A stretch of 64,000 nt of DNA from Anaerolineae bacterium (GCA_020851635.1 JADZCJ010000118.1:1-64000); one strand, 5' to 3'. Positions 7,696-15,933 are shown, counted from the first letter of the stretch. The notes: a model not told the origin generated them from the sequence alone. Made by a program: numbers and translations.

Positions 7696-9342
7696 CTACC
7701 GGAACATGGATGCGCGGTCCGGAAAAACGCGCAGGGTTTGGTCTTGGATTGCCCAGATGCCCGTCGCAAAGCGGTCAATGAACGCGCGGTCGTGGACGGC
7801 GACGAGAATTGTGCCCGGAAAGGCATCGAGCGCCGCCTGGAAATGTTCGCGTGACGGAATGTCGAGATGATTGATGGGTTCGTCCAAAATCAAGACATTT
7901 GATTTTTCGGTGACGAGTTTTGCGAGAATCAGGCGGGCGCGTTCGCCATAACTCAGATTGCCGATGGGCGTCAAGACCTCGCCGCCTTCAAACATGAAAA
8001 AATGCAGGAAATGGCGCGCCTCGGTTTCATCTATGGGCATCAGCGAGCGAACGAGCGCGAGAGGCGTTTGCGCCGGATCAAGCGTTTCCTGCTCCTGCGG
8101 CATGTAGCCGAGGCGGACATTCGCGCCCAACCGTATCGCCCCTTCTGTCGGCGGGATTTCACCGACAATGTTGCGCAGAAGTGTGGATTTGCCCGTGCCG
8201 TTCGGCCCAACGAGTGCGATCCGTTCGCCGTGACTCAGAACGAGCGAGGCATGGCGATAGATCCAACGTTCGCCAAAGCGCATTCCCACATCCTCAAGCC
8301 CGAGCACCATTTGTCCGCTGCGCGGCATCTCGCCAAATTCGAGTTTCATGGCGTATCCCGCTTTGGGTTTTTCGATGCGGTCGTCGGACTCGAGATAGCG
8401 GTTTAATTTTTTCTCGCGCGAAAGGGCTTTTTTGGCGACTTTTTTGGCATAACGGCGCACCGTGGGCTGCCGTGAGGTCGTGGTCTTTTCGACCCACAAT
8501 GCGTGTTCTTTGGTGCGCGCAATGTCATGTTCGAGCCGACGGATTTCTGCCTGTTGGTCCCGGTAGGCTGCCCACGTCTTTTCCAACGCGTGTTCTTTGG
8601 CATCCTCGTACGCCGTATAATCGCCGTGATAGGGTGTGAGTTGATGCGTCTCGTCGTCCAGTTCGAGAATGAGAGAGACGGTACGATCGAGAAATGTGCG
8701 GTCGTGTGAAACAATCAGCGCGGCGCCCGAATAATCGCCGAGAAAAACTTCGAGCCATTCCAGCGCTTGCATATCGAGATGATTTGTCGGTTCATCGAGC
8801 AGCAAAACGTCCGGCTCGGAAATCAACAGGCGCGCGATCCCCGCGCGGGTGCGCTGTCCCCCGCTCAATTTCTCGATGGGCAGATCACGCGACACCCGTT
8901 CCAATCCCAAACCGCGCAGAATTTCTTGGATTCGCGATTCCATGTCATAGCCGCCGAGCGTTTCAAAGCGCGCGACCGCAGCGGAATATTCATCGAGCAG
9001 GGCAACATCAGATGCGGCGTGTTCCATCCGATTGGCAAGCGCATCCATCGCGCGTTTCGCCCCATCCCATTTGCTCACACCTTGACGCACAAGGGTTTCG
9101 AGGGTGAGTTCATTCGCAAAAGACTGTCCTTGAGGGAGATAGCCCAGCGTCGTATGCGAGTCGAGACGCGAGTACCCGCTGTCGGGCTGCTCCAGCCCAG
9201 CAATGATACGGAGAAGAGTGGTCTTGCCTGCGCCGTTCGCGCCGACCAGCGCCGCGCGCTCTCGGCGATTGAGCACGAAAGATACGTCGTCCAGAATTGT
9301 GCGGACGCCGTAGGTTTTGGAGAGATGCGAGACTTGGAGCAT
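7696..9342 (-). CDS. ABC-F family ATPase (possible ribosome-protection protein)
   Basis: This 548-residue protein has two ABC domains and no transmembrane segment, the ABC-F plan. Domain 1 has Walker A GANGAGKTT (34-42), signature LSGGQ (159-163) and Walker B LLLDEPTNHLD (180-190). Domain 2 has GPNGTGKST (379-387), LSYGE (463-467) and LILDEPINHLD (484-494). A charged linker (about 240-325), the element that reaches toward the ribosomal P-site tRNA in characterised members, joins them. ABC-F proteins either tune translation (EttA, Uup) or displace antibiotics from the ribosome (Vga, Lsa, Msr). The surrounding acetyltransferases, exporter and attenuator-like leader favour the resistance type, but sequence alone cannot prove it. 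Confidence 0.9.
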   Translation of the reverse strand: MLQVSHLSKTYGVRTILDDVSFVLNRRERAALVGANGAGKTTLLRIIAGLEQPDSGYSRLDSHTTLGYLPQGQSFANELTLETLVRQGVSKWDGAKRAMDALANRMEHAASDVALLDEYSAAVARFETLGGYDMESRIQEILRGLGLERVSRDLPIEKLSGGQRTRAGIARLLISEPDVLLLDEPTNHLDMQALEWLEVFLGDYSGAALIVSHDRTFLDRTVSLILELDDETHQLTPYHGDYTAYEDAKEHALEKTWAAYRDQQAEIRRLEHDIARTKEHALWVEKTTTSRQPTVRRYAKKVAKKALSREKKLNRYLESDDRIEKPKAGYAMKLEFGEMPRSGQMVLGLEDVGMRFGERWIYRHASLVLSHGERIALVGPNGTGKSTLLRNIVGEIPPTEGAIRLGANVRLGYMPQEQETLDPAQTPLALVRSLMPIDETEARHFLHFFMFEGGEVLTPIGNLSYGERARLILAKLVTEKSNVLILDEPINHLDIPSREHFQAALDAFPGTILVAVHDRAFIDRFATGIWAIQDQTLRVFPDRASMFR

Positions 9343-9393
9343 GTGGTGAGAGTCCTATTGTTGGCGCGAGCCAAGACCACCCGAACGGTGACG

Positions 9394-10410
9394 CTAACCA
9401 ACCCGCTTTTCGAGAATCAAGCCGGTCTTGAAGGGATGAAAGCCGATGCGCTCATAAAGCGCCAGCGCGCCCGTGAGATTCTCGGCGTCCACGCCCAGTC
9501 CGACATTGTCCAAACCCTCTTGTTTGAACCGGCGCATGGACTCGGCAAGGAGCGCGGAAGCGATGCCCCGTCTGCGCCATTTGCGGCGTGTGCCGAGACT
9601 CCCAATCCAACCGCGTTTGATGCCGAGCCGTTCGTTTTCCTGCTGCTTGACGCGGTTGATGGAAAAGGCGACCACCTCGTCGCCATTCATCACGACCAGC
9701 GTGAGGTCGCGGCGGACGTCGGAAACATCCATGATAAAGGGGTGCCACTCGGGTTCGGTGACTTGCTGGGACCCCCAGTGATCGCTGAACGCTTCGTTAA
9801 AGGCGTCGAGCATGGACCCGTCAATGTCCTCGCCATACGTCCGCAGGGTGAGACCTGTCGGCAGTGGATTGGCGGGGACCGGTTCGTTGAGGTCGCGCTC
9901 CATTTCGAAAAAGGAACGGACATGCACAAACCCGCGTTCGGCAAAGAGAGCGAGTTTACGTGTGTCTGATTCAGGCACAAAAGTCCGAACGAGACGCGGG
10001 AGCGCACGCGCCTCGTCTGTTTGTGCGGTTTCGGTGAGCCGCTCGGTCGCGCGTTCTTGCATCCATTCGATACATTCTTGTTCGAGCCCCCGGTCTCGTT
10101 CGTCGGGGTCACACTCGCAAACCAGAAAAGCGACATTCTCGTTTTTTGGGTTGGGATTGACAAACACCCGCGCAAACGCGGCAAGTTTGCCCCGGAGCGT
10201 TCGAACGATGCGTCCATCGTTTTCGGGATTGCTCCAGGGATCGTCAAATTGGTTCTCGAGGTCGTTGACCGATTCCGTATAGTCGTTGTTGTCGTGCCGG
10301 TTGACGACCTGGAATAGTTTCCAGATATCGCGCAGGTCCTGCCGCGTAATGCCGCGCCAGGTGTGCGCTTGTTTTTGTTCAAAGGATGGAGATGCAACAG
10401 AAAAAGGCAT
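9394..10410 (-). CDS. Two-domain GNAT N-acetyltransferase
   Basis: This 338-residue tandem GNAT protein has an N-terminal domain (about 15-165) that has lost the R/QxxGxG acetyl-CoA loop. Its C-terminal domain (about 180-335) is intact (RRKWRRRGIASALL, then VDAENLTGALALYERIG). It is a paralogue of the genes at 2034, 10454 and 11501. The 43-base gap upstream holds a small perfect hairpin (10430-10445, GACGGC arms around four bases) just before the start. The substrate is unknown; the class includes MshD-type and antibiotic-modifying enzymes. Confidence 0.83.
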   Translation of the reverse strand: MPFSVASPSFEQKQAHTWRGITRQDLRDIWKLFQVVNRHDNNDYTESVNDLENQFDDPWSNPENDGRIVRTLRGKLAAFARVFVNPNPKNENVAFLVCECDPDERDRGLEQECIEWMQERATERLTETAQTDEARALPRLVRTFVPESDTRKLALFAERGFVHVRSFFEMERDLNEPVPANPLPTGLTLRTYGEDIDGSMLDAFNEAFSDHWGSQQVTEPEWHPFIMDVSDVRRDLTLVVMNGDEVVAFSINRVKQQENERLGIKRGWIGSLGTRRKWRRRGIASALLAESMRRFKQEGLDNVGLGVDAENLTGALALYERIGFHPFKTGLILEKRVG

Positions 10411-10453
10411 TGTCGTCCTCGTTTCAACAGACGGCGAAAGCCGTCGCTACAAT

Positions 10454-11473
10454 TTACAGGTTGATTTGTTTGCGAAAGACCGCGGTGGAGCGGACTTGGC
10501 GGTACCCTACTTTTTCGTACAGGTGAAAGGCGCCGGTCGCGTTTTCGGTGTCCACGCCGAGAGCTGTATGGTCAAACCCCATTTCGCGGAACATTTTCAT
10601 GCTCTTGACGAGCAGCGCTTGCGCGATCCCGCGGCCGCGCCACGGTTTGCGAACGCCGATATTTTCGGTATAACCGCGTTTGTAATTGTATTTTTCATTT
10701 TCGAGCGCCTCTACATAATTCAAGACCATGCCGACGATTTGATCGCCCTCCCACGCGACTTGCCATAGATCAGAATTCCAGCGCGGGTTATTGGCAAAAC
10801 GTTGATAATCGCTCTCGTCTTCGACGACTCGGCCCCAATGTTCGGAAAACGCCTCCCCGTCGGCATCCCAGATCGCGCGCCATTGTTCGCGATGGACGAG
10901 ACGGGTCTCGATTCCGGGTGGCAGCTCGAGGTTGGGAATGTTGTCGAGATTGGAACACACCATGTCGGCAAGGTAACGGACGGGTTGATACTCATTTTTC
11001 TGAACCAATGTCTGAAGCCAAGTCTGCGAATCGGCTACAGAGAGCTCGTACCAGTGCGTGAAATGTTGCGGATTTTGCATGGCGTAGGATCGCTGGCGTT
11101 CTTTGGTCGCTCGCAAAAGCTCGTCCTCTACACCCCGGCCGCGCCATTCCGGCAAAACAAATATCCATTGAAAATACACGAATGATTCGTCCGTTGACTC
11201 TGTCCAGCGGCCATCTGCGTAGCCGACCAATTCTGCATCCCGCTCGATTAGCAAAAGGTCGTTGGCAGCGTCAAAATTCTTGAGATCCGCATACATCAAG
11301 CGCAAATCGTCACCGGTGCGCGCCTCTTCGAGACCGTCTGCGCCGCGACTTGCGTTCAGGACCACCGCCATGCGCTCAAAATCCCCATCCTCGCGCCAAT
11401 TGCGCAGGGTCAAACCCTGTGCCTCAAGGACAGGTGGTAGAGCGGACGCTAATAGTTTGAGAGTTGCAATCAT
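10454..11473 (-). CDS. Two-domain GNAT N-acetyltransferase
   Basis: Both GNAT domains of this 339-residue protein keep an acetyl-CoA loop: VLPEWRGRGVEDELL in the N-terminal half and VRKPWRGRGIAQALL in the C-terminal half, followed by VDTENATGAFHLYEKVG. This differs from the paralogues at 2034 and 9394, where only the C-terminal loop is intact, and may mean two active sites. The start has GGAGG six bases upstream, the best ribosome site among the two-domain GNAT genes. It is closest to the next gene upstream (11501-12517), separated by 27 bases, so the pair looks like a tandem duplication. Confidence 0.84.
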   Translation of the reverse strand: MIATLKLLASALPPVLEAQGLTLRNWREDGDFERMAVVLNASRGADGLEEARTGDDLRLMYADLKNFDAANDLLLIERDAELVGYADGRWTESTDESFVYFQWIFVLPEWRGRGVEDELLRATKERQRSYAMQNPQHFTHWYELSVADSQTWLQTLVQKNEYQPVRYLADMVCSNLDNIPNLELPPGIETRLVHREQWRAIWDADGEAFSEHWGRVVEDESDYQRFANNPRWNSDLWQVAWEGDQIVGMVLNYVEALENEKYNYKRGYTENIGVRKPWRGRGIAQALLVKSMKMFREMGFDHTALGVDTENATGAFHLYEKVGYRQVRSTAVFRKQINL

Positions 11474-11500
11474 GGGTCACCTCCAAGAGATGCGTTAGGG

Positions 11501-12517
11501 TCAAACCTGAAAAGCCTTGCGGTATGCGGTCATTGTGCGGATGGGACGGTAGCCCAGTTTCCCGTAGAGTTTGAGCGCTCCCGTTCCATTTTCGGTATCT
11601 ACTTCGAGGGCAGCTTCGGTCATGCCCAGTTCTCGAAATTGTCGCAGCCCACGCGCAATCAGCGCCTGTGCCAGTCCGCGCCCGCGATACGCTTTCAACG
11701 TTGCGATGTCTTCGGTAAAGCCGCGCTTGCGGTTGTAGAGGGCGTTATCCTCCGCGTCCACGGTATTTAGAACAACAGCGACTACCCGGTTGCCGTCCCA
11801 GGCGATCTGCCACAAATCATGGCGTGTGGACGGTCGCTTGAGCCAGAGTTCGTATGCCTCGTCCGTGTGCTCGGTTTCGCCCCAATGTTCGCTAAAAGCG
11901 TCAATCATCGAGAGCCAAATCGCATGCAAATGACCCGGCTCGACGGCGCGAACCTCGATGCCATCGGGCAGCGGCGCGCCCGGAATGTCACCAAGATTGG
12001 GACGCAGCATCGTATAAAAGTAACGGACCGGCGCGTACCCCTCCTGTTCCAGCAAATGTGTGAGGTCCCTCTGTAGATTGTCGAGAAATACCTGAAACGC
12101 CTTTGGCGCTTGCGCCGGATGTGTTGCCGCAATTTCGCGCAGGACTTGCTCGCTGTGGCGAATCATTGCCAGTCCGATGCCGCGCTTTTTATACTCGGGC
12201 AGGACAGAGCCGTGATGGTTATAGCAATATTGTCCGACGGCTTCGGGATAGCCGCGCAATGTTTTGTACGCCACCGCCTCGCCCGCTGCCTCCACCAGAA
12301 ACACGCCGCGCTTGATATCCATGTTTGGCATGGTTTCCAGATTGGACTTGAGGTCGTCCGCCGAGATGGATTCTTCGATCCCCAGCGAATGTCTGTCGGC
12401 ATGAACGATGCGGCGCATTTTTTCATAGTCCGAATCGTCACGCCAGCCGCGCAAGGCGAAACCTGCGGGCAAGCCGGCAGGCGCAAAAGTGACTGCTCCC
12501 GTAATGTTCTGGTTCAT
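11501..12517 (-). CDS. Two-domain GNAT N-acetyltransferase
   Basis: This is a 338-residue tandem GNAT protein. The N-terminal loop is VLPEYKKRGIGLAMI and the C-terminal loop TLKAYRGRGLAQALI, followed by VDTENGTGALKLYGKLG. The shared order and the conserved WGE/DLWQIAWDGN region show that it and the 10454-11473 product are recent paralogues relative to the other two-domain copies. GGGAGC lies seven bases before the ATG. It follows the last RimL-type gene by 30 bases in the same operon. The substrate is not predictable. Confidence 0.84.
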   Translation of the reverse strand: MNQNITGAVTFAPAGLPAGFALRGWRDDSDYEKMRRIVHADRHSLGIEESISADDLKSNLETMPNMDIKRGVFLVEAAGEAVAYKTLRGYPEAVGQYCYNHHGSVLPEYKKRGIGLAMIRHSEQVLREIAATHPAQAPKAFQVFLDNLQRDLTHLLEQEGYAPVRYFYTMLRPNLGDIPGAPLPDGIEVRAVEPGHLHAIWLSMIDAFSEHWGETEHTDEAYELWLKRPSTRHDLWQIAWDGNRVVAVVLNTVDAEDNALYNRKRGFTEDIATLKAYRGRGLAQALIARGLRQFRELGMTEAALEVDTENGTGALKLYGKLGYRPIRTMTAYRKAFQV

Positions 12518-12547
12518 GGCAGATGCTCCCGTTGTCCTGTGAATAAA

Positions 12548-13102
12548 TCAGTCATGTTCTTGGCGTGCTTGCCATTCGCTCCGCAGGATGCCCATTGAAA
12601 CGAGGTCCTCTCGCTTGCCGCCGCGGTGTTCGGTGCCGCGTGTTCCACCTTCGTGGACAAAGCCGACCTTGACATACGAGCGGATGGCTGGCGTGTTGGT
12701 GCTGACGGCGTCCAGTGAGACGCGGTGCAGGTTCAGTTCGAGAAACGCAAAACGCAGAACTACGTTCATGGCGTCACTGCCGTAGCCCTTGCCGCGATAC
12801 TCGCCATCGCCAATTCCGATTCCGACAAAGGCATCGCCCTGCACATGATCCACATGCATCAAAACGACAAAACCAATCAGCTTGTCATCATTGAGCGTGC
12901 GGACGCCAAAGGGATAAAATTTAGGGTTTAGCTCGCGCTCGACCATTTTGCGAACGGCTCGGCGGTCCGGTGGCGTCACCGGCTCGACCGACAAGAGACG
13001 GTTATAGTGCGTGTCCCGATCCCAACCGGCAATCGTCTCAACGTCGCGCTCATCCCGGGCAGTCAGGCGCACCAATTTCCCTCTCAACAGATGCTCATGC
13101 AT
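12548..13102 (-). CDS. RimJ/RimL-type GNAT N-acetyltransferase
   Basis: This 184-residue single-domain acetyltransferase belongs to the RimJ/RimL branch, which includes acetylases of ribosomal protein N-termini and antibiotic-modifying enzymes. It has the acetyl-CoA loop GEYRGKGYGSDAM (about 106-118) and the branch-typical LNLHRVSLDAVSTNTPAIRS segment. ATG 13102 overlaps the end of the preceding gene by eight bases (ATGCATGA), so the two are translationally coupled. It shares a nearly identical C-terminus (VSMGILRSEW) with the product of 13095-13658, showing that the two arose by duplication. Confidence 0.85.
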   Translation of the reverse strand: MHEHLLRGKLVRLTARDERDVETIAGWDRDTHYNRLLSVEPVTPPDRRAVRKMVERELNPKFYPFGVRTLNDDKLIGFVVLMHVDHVQGDAFVGIGIGDGEYRGKGYGSDAMNVVLRFAFLELNLHRVSLDAVSTNTPAIRSYVKVGFVHEGGTRGTEHRGGKREDLVSMGILRSEWQARQEHD

Positions 13103-13658
13103 TTTGAATTCTTTCCCATTCCGAACGGAGGATGCCCATGGAAACAAAATCGCCGCGCTTGCCGTAGCGGCGCATGGCTTGACGTATCACGCCTTCGTGG
13201 ACAAAGCCGACTTTTTCATAGGACCGAATCGCGCGCGGGTTGATGGAAAACGTAAACAGGTTCACGCGGTGCAGATTCAGCTCTAGAAAACCAAAGGCGA
13301 GGATCAGATTCATCGCATCGGTCCCGTAACCCTTGCCCCAATAATCGCGTTCGCCGATGCCGATGGCAACCCATGCGTTGTGGTGCGCGGTGTTGGCGTC
13401 AAAAAGTGAGGTCATGCCGATGAGATGGTCGTCCGCGAGCGTCCGGATCATGAAATTGTAGCTGCCATGGCGGTGTCTTTCTTCTTGACTTGTGAACCAT
13501 TCCTGCGTTTTTTTGACATCGCGCAGCATGGGCGCTTCGGTGTCCCACAATTGCATAAACTCGGTGTCGCGCGACCATTTGGCATAAGCTTGTCCCATCG
13601 CGTCGGGTGAGGCGGCGTCCAGGCGCGTGAGTTTGCCGGTATACAGATTTTGGTTCAT
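13095..13658 (-). CDS. RimJ/RimL-type GNAT N-acetyltransferase
   Basis: This 187-residue acetyltransferase carries ERDYWGKGYGTDAM as acetyl-CoA loop and LNLHRVNLFTFSINPRAIRS downstream. The frame is open far upstream, but the real start is ATG 13658: it overlaps the preceding stop as ATGA, and the protein then begins with the family-typical YTGKLTRLDA. It is the middle gene of three RimL-type paralogues joined by 4- and 8-base overlaps. Which amine it acetylates is unknown. Confidence 0.86.
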   Translation of the reverse strand: MNQNLYTGKLTRLDAASPDAMGQAYAKWSRDTEFMQLWDTEAPMLRDVKKTQEWFTSQEERHRHGSYNFMIRTLADDHLIGMTSLFDANTAHHNAWVAIGIGERDYWGKGYGTDAMNLILAFGFLELNLHRVNLFTFSINPRAIRSYEKVGFVHEGVIRQAMRRYGKRGDFVSMGILRSEWERIQNA

Positions 13659-14233
13659 TGTGCGGTGTCCTCGGCGGGATTTTTGGCGCGCCACTCGTCC
13701 GCCAGAATGCCATATGTCAGCGCATCCCAGTAGCGCCCGTCCCGATAAATCGCTTCGCGGCGACGCACTTCGAGCTGAAAGCCGTGTTTGGCAAGAAATT
13801 TCTGCGCCCCGGTGTTGTATTCGAATGTAAACACTGTCAGGCGATACAGGTTTAGTTCCTCGAACGCATAGCGAAGTATCATTTCGATTGCTTGGCTCCC
13901 CATGCCTTGACGGCGGTCGTCGGGTGAACCGATACCCATGTTGAAATGCGCGTTGCCATGATTCCACTCGATCCAAAAGATGTGGGCAAAACCGATGACG
14001 CGGTCGTCCGCCTGGGTGCGAATCACGAAATAATACAAGGCGTGCCCCGCCTCTTTTTCCATCTCTTCAAATCTCTTTTTGATGTGATATGGCGAAAGAG
14101 GGCGCGCCGGTTCATGGTCAACGAGGCGCAAATATGTCGGGTCGTTCGTCCATTTGGCAAAGATTTCGGCGTCCCGGTCGGCGTCAAACGCCGCGAAACG
14201 GATTTTTTTACCTTCAAAGAGTTGCAAGACCAT
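13655..14233 (-). CDS. RimJ/RimL-type GNAT N-acetyltransferase, first gene of the operon
   Basis: This 192-residue acetyltransferase is the promoter-proximal structural gene of the cluster. It has the loop SPDDRRQGMGSQAIEM (about 104-119) and LNLYRLTVFTFEYNTGAQKF. ATG 14233 is preceded by AAGGAG with a four-base spacer. The 5' leader (about 295 bases) contains a leader ORF and two intrinsic terminators, the second ending only about 30 bases before this start, so its expression must depend on read-through. Its stop overlaps the next start (ATGA). The best guess is a small-molecule or ribosomal-protein acetylase in a resistance setting. Confidence 0.86.
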   Translation of the reverse strand: MVLQLFEGKKIRFAAFDADRDAEIFAKWTNDPTYLRLVDHEPARPLSPYHIKKRFEEMEKEAGHALYYFVIRTQADDRVIGFAHIFWIEWNHGNAHFNMGIGSPDDRRQGMGSQAIEMILRYAFEELNLYRLTVFTFEYNTGAQKFLAKHGFQLEVRRREAIYRDGRYWDALTYGILADEWRAKNPAEDTAQ

Positions 14234-14262
14234 TTTGCTCCTTGGCGCAGGAAAATGAGAAC

Positions 14263-14290
14263 AAAAAAACCACGAGCAGGGCGCCCGTGG
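14263..14290 (-). terminator. Leader terminator T2 before the GNAT operon
   Basis: Transcribed on the minus strand, CCACGGGC pairs with GCTCGTGG (eight pairs, one G-U) around a five-base loop and is followed directly by seven T. It lies between terminator T1 and the first GNAT gene, downstream of the operon promoter, so it can only act as an attenuator for that gene or as a back-up terminator for readers from upstream. Confidence 0.85.
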
Positions 14291-14328
14291 CATGCCTTTC
14301 ACGATCAGGTTGGGTCGGGAAAAGGGAC

Positions 14329-14362
14329 AAAAAAACCACGGGCTATCAGTGTCGCCCGTGGT
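14329..14362 (-). terminator. Leader terminator T1 before the GNAT operon
   Basis: The minus-strand RNA forms ACCACGGGC/GCCCGTGGT (nine perfect pairs, ten-base loop) followed by seven U. The 5' arm CCACGGGC is identical to that of T2, so the T1 3' arm could pair with either 5' arm. It starts 22 bases after the stop codon of the leader ORF, a distance at which a stalled or terminating ribosome could influence folding. Confidence 0.88.
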
Positions 14363-14384
14363 GAAAAATCAATCGCGAGAATCG

Positions 14385-14486
14385 CTAGCGATGGTCAACA
14401 GGCGCACCGGTACAAGGTACCACAGCATCGCCGCCCTTGGGGGTGCGGTTGATGCGAGTGAATCCTTGAGAAAAAGTGTAAATCAT
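14385..14486 (-). CDS. Putative 33-residue regulatory leader peptide
   Basis: ATG 14486 is preceded by a consensus AGGAGG (14501-14496) with a nine-base spacer and lies about 40 bases after the predicted transcription start. It encodes 33 residues beginning MIYTFSQGFTRINR and ending GAPVDHR. The stop codon lies within a 12-base palindrome (14381-14392). No similarity to a metabolic protein is apparent, and no run of a single amino acid marks it as a biosynthetic-operon leader. The combination of a strong ribosome site, a short ORF, two terminators and then resistance-like genes matches leaders that sense ribosome-targeting antibiotics. Its function is inferred from this context only. Confidence 0.6.
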   Translation of the reverse strand: MIYTFSQGFTRINRTPKGGDAVVPCTGAPVDHR

Positions 14487-14534
14487 CAGTATGCGCCTCC
14501 TGTGGGGAAAGATTCCGTCACAAGAACGAGAGTT

Positions 14535-14563
14535 TTTATATCATGGATTGGGGCGGGTGTCAA
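14535..14563 (-). promoter_or_regulatory. Consensus sigma-70-type promoter of the GNAT operon
   Basis: On the minus strand TTGACA (14563-14558) is followed after exactly 17 bases by TATAAA (14540-14535). Transcription should start near 14528 and read through the leader ORF and both terminators into the acetyltransferase genes. It lies downstream of the LysM-protein stop, so it serves only the operon. It is one of the two best promoter matches in the window. Confidence 0.85.
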
Positions 14564-14649
14564 TACCTTTGCACAAGAAATTTCGATATTCTTTGTGCAG
14601 AATGTGGACAAACCCATAATTCTGTGCTCGAAATCTGCTTGCACCGGTC

Positions 14650-15933
14650 TCAAAAGATGACGAGCGCCATATTGTTGAAATAGCCCGACGCGCGTTTGTG
14701 ATTTGCCCAAGTGGTAAAACGAACCGTGCCATCGTAAGGATCGTGGTAGGTAACCCCTTGATCGGTTGCCGAGACGATGACGACGGCATGCTCGTAGGGG
14801 GTGAGGGGAATCTTGATGCCCGTCGAGAGTTCGACCCACTGCGGGGTTTGGGCGGTTTCGCGCCAGGTGGTCCACCAGATGACCGGGCGTCCCTGCTTTA
14901 GATTTTCAATGATGCTCGATTTGAACTGGTCGTAGGACTGCCCGTGATAGGCGGTGGACTGGCGCCCCAGTTTTTTCAGCCCTTTTTGCAAGCCCTGCGC
15001 ATAGGTGCCATAGTGTGTGAGACCACCGAGGAGACCATAATTTGTCTCGCCGCGAATGCCCTCGAACGGGTTCTCGCTGTGTGGCATTGCCGCTACAATT
15101 TCTTGTTCAGAGAGCGCGCCGCGAAGCGCCATTGCGGCGGCAGATTGTTCGCAGGTCAGCGTCTGCTCTTGCTTGTAGACGGGAATGCCCTCAACCGAGG
15201 CAAGCAGCCCCGGCGAGACAGCTGACTTGGGAGAGTTGTCGGCAAGGGTGGAAGCGCTCTCTGTATTGGGGATCGAGAGACGCTGCCCTGTATAAACGAA
15301 TGGGGTAGGGAGGTTGTTGGCAATGCGGATGGCTGCCATGGTGACCCCATGCGATATGGCGATGCCATAGAGCGTATCTCCCGCGCGGACGATATAAGAA
15401 ATCGTAGTCTTGGGCGATTGTGCGGATGCGGCGGGCGCACTTGATTCAGAGTTGGCAGGGAGAGGGGCGGCAGGTTTGGAAAGGGCATCCGATGCGGCAG
15501 AGGGAGCTGACCCCGCTCCCGGGATTTTTAGCGTCCAGCCCGTATACAAAAAACCATTGGGGGGAATATTGTTGGCGTCGGCAATCGAATTGACCGAAAC
15601 GCCGAATTGACGCGAAACGGAATAGAGCGTGTCGCCTGCGCGCACGGTATAAGTTCCGCCGGGCGATGCCAGCGCGACCTGAGAGGTTGCGTCGGCGGAG
15701 ACCTCTGTAGAATCCGGGTCACCCGGAATGGCAAGCCGCTGACCTGCATAGACCCAGCTATCAATCGTAACTCCGTTCGCCGAGGCAAGGTCCGCGGGCG
15801 AGACCCCGTACTGGCGCGCGATCGAATACAGAGTCTCGCCATAGGCGACGAGGTGAGTCGGGCTGTCCGCGTGAGTGACCAGCGGAAGACCCAAAGTGAG
15901 CAAAAGTGATCCAAGGACCAAGAGACGCCGCAT
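14650..15933 (-). CDS. Secreted protein with three LysM domains and a C39-like peptidase domain
   Basis: This 427-residue exported protein has an N-terminal signal peptide (MRRLLVLGSLL up to about THA at 22). Three LysM glycan-binding repeats follow at about 26-70, 93-138 and 178-222; each opens with the tyrosine-containing VxAGDTLYxx pattern (VAYGETLYS in the first) and they are separated by Ala/Ser/Pro-rich linkers. A papain-like C39_2 domain ends the protein, with Cys261 (TCEQSAAAMAL), His382 (YEHAVVI) and Asp398 (HDPYDG) as likely catalytic triad. It probably binds peptidoglycan and cleaves a peptide at the cell surface. ATG 15933 is chosen over ATG 15945 because GGAG lies six bases before it and the signal peptide then starts directly. 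Confidence 0.85.
   Translation of the reverse strand: MRRLLVLGSLLLTLGLPLVTHADSPTHLVAYGETLYSIARQYGVSPADLASANGVTIDSWVYAGQRLAIPGDPDSTEVSADATSQVALASPGGTYTVRAGDTLYSVSRQFGVSVNSIADANNIPPNGFLYTGWTLKIPGAGSAPSAASDALSKPAAPLPANSESSAPAASAQSPKTTISYIVRAGDTLYGIAISHGVTMAAIRIANNLPTPFVYTGQRLSIPNTESASTLADNSPKSAVSPGLLASVEGIPVYKQEQTLTCEQSAAAMALRGALSEQEIVAAMPHSENPFEGIRGETNYGLLGGLTHYGTYAQGLQKGLKKLGRQSTAYHGQSYDQFKSSIIENLKQGRPVIWWTTWRETAQTPQWVELSTGIKIPLTPYEHAVVIVSATDQGVTYHDPYDGTVRFTTWANHKRASGYFNNMALVIF

Noticed and set aside
13659-13976. Extended N-terminus of the 13095-13658 acetyltransferase
   Set aside because: The extra codons are antisense-like, lie inside the preceding gene in another frame and are Arg/Ser-rich without family resemblance; ATGA overlap fixes the start at 13658.
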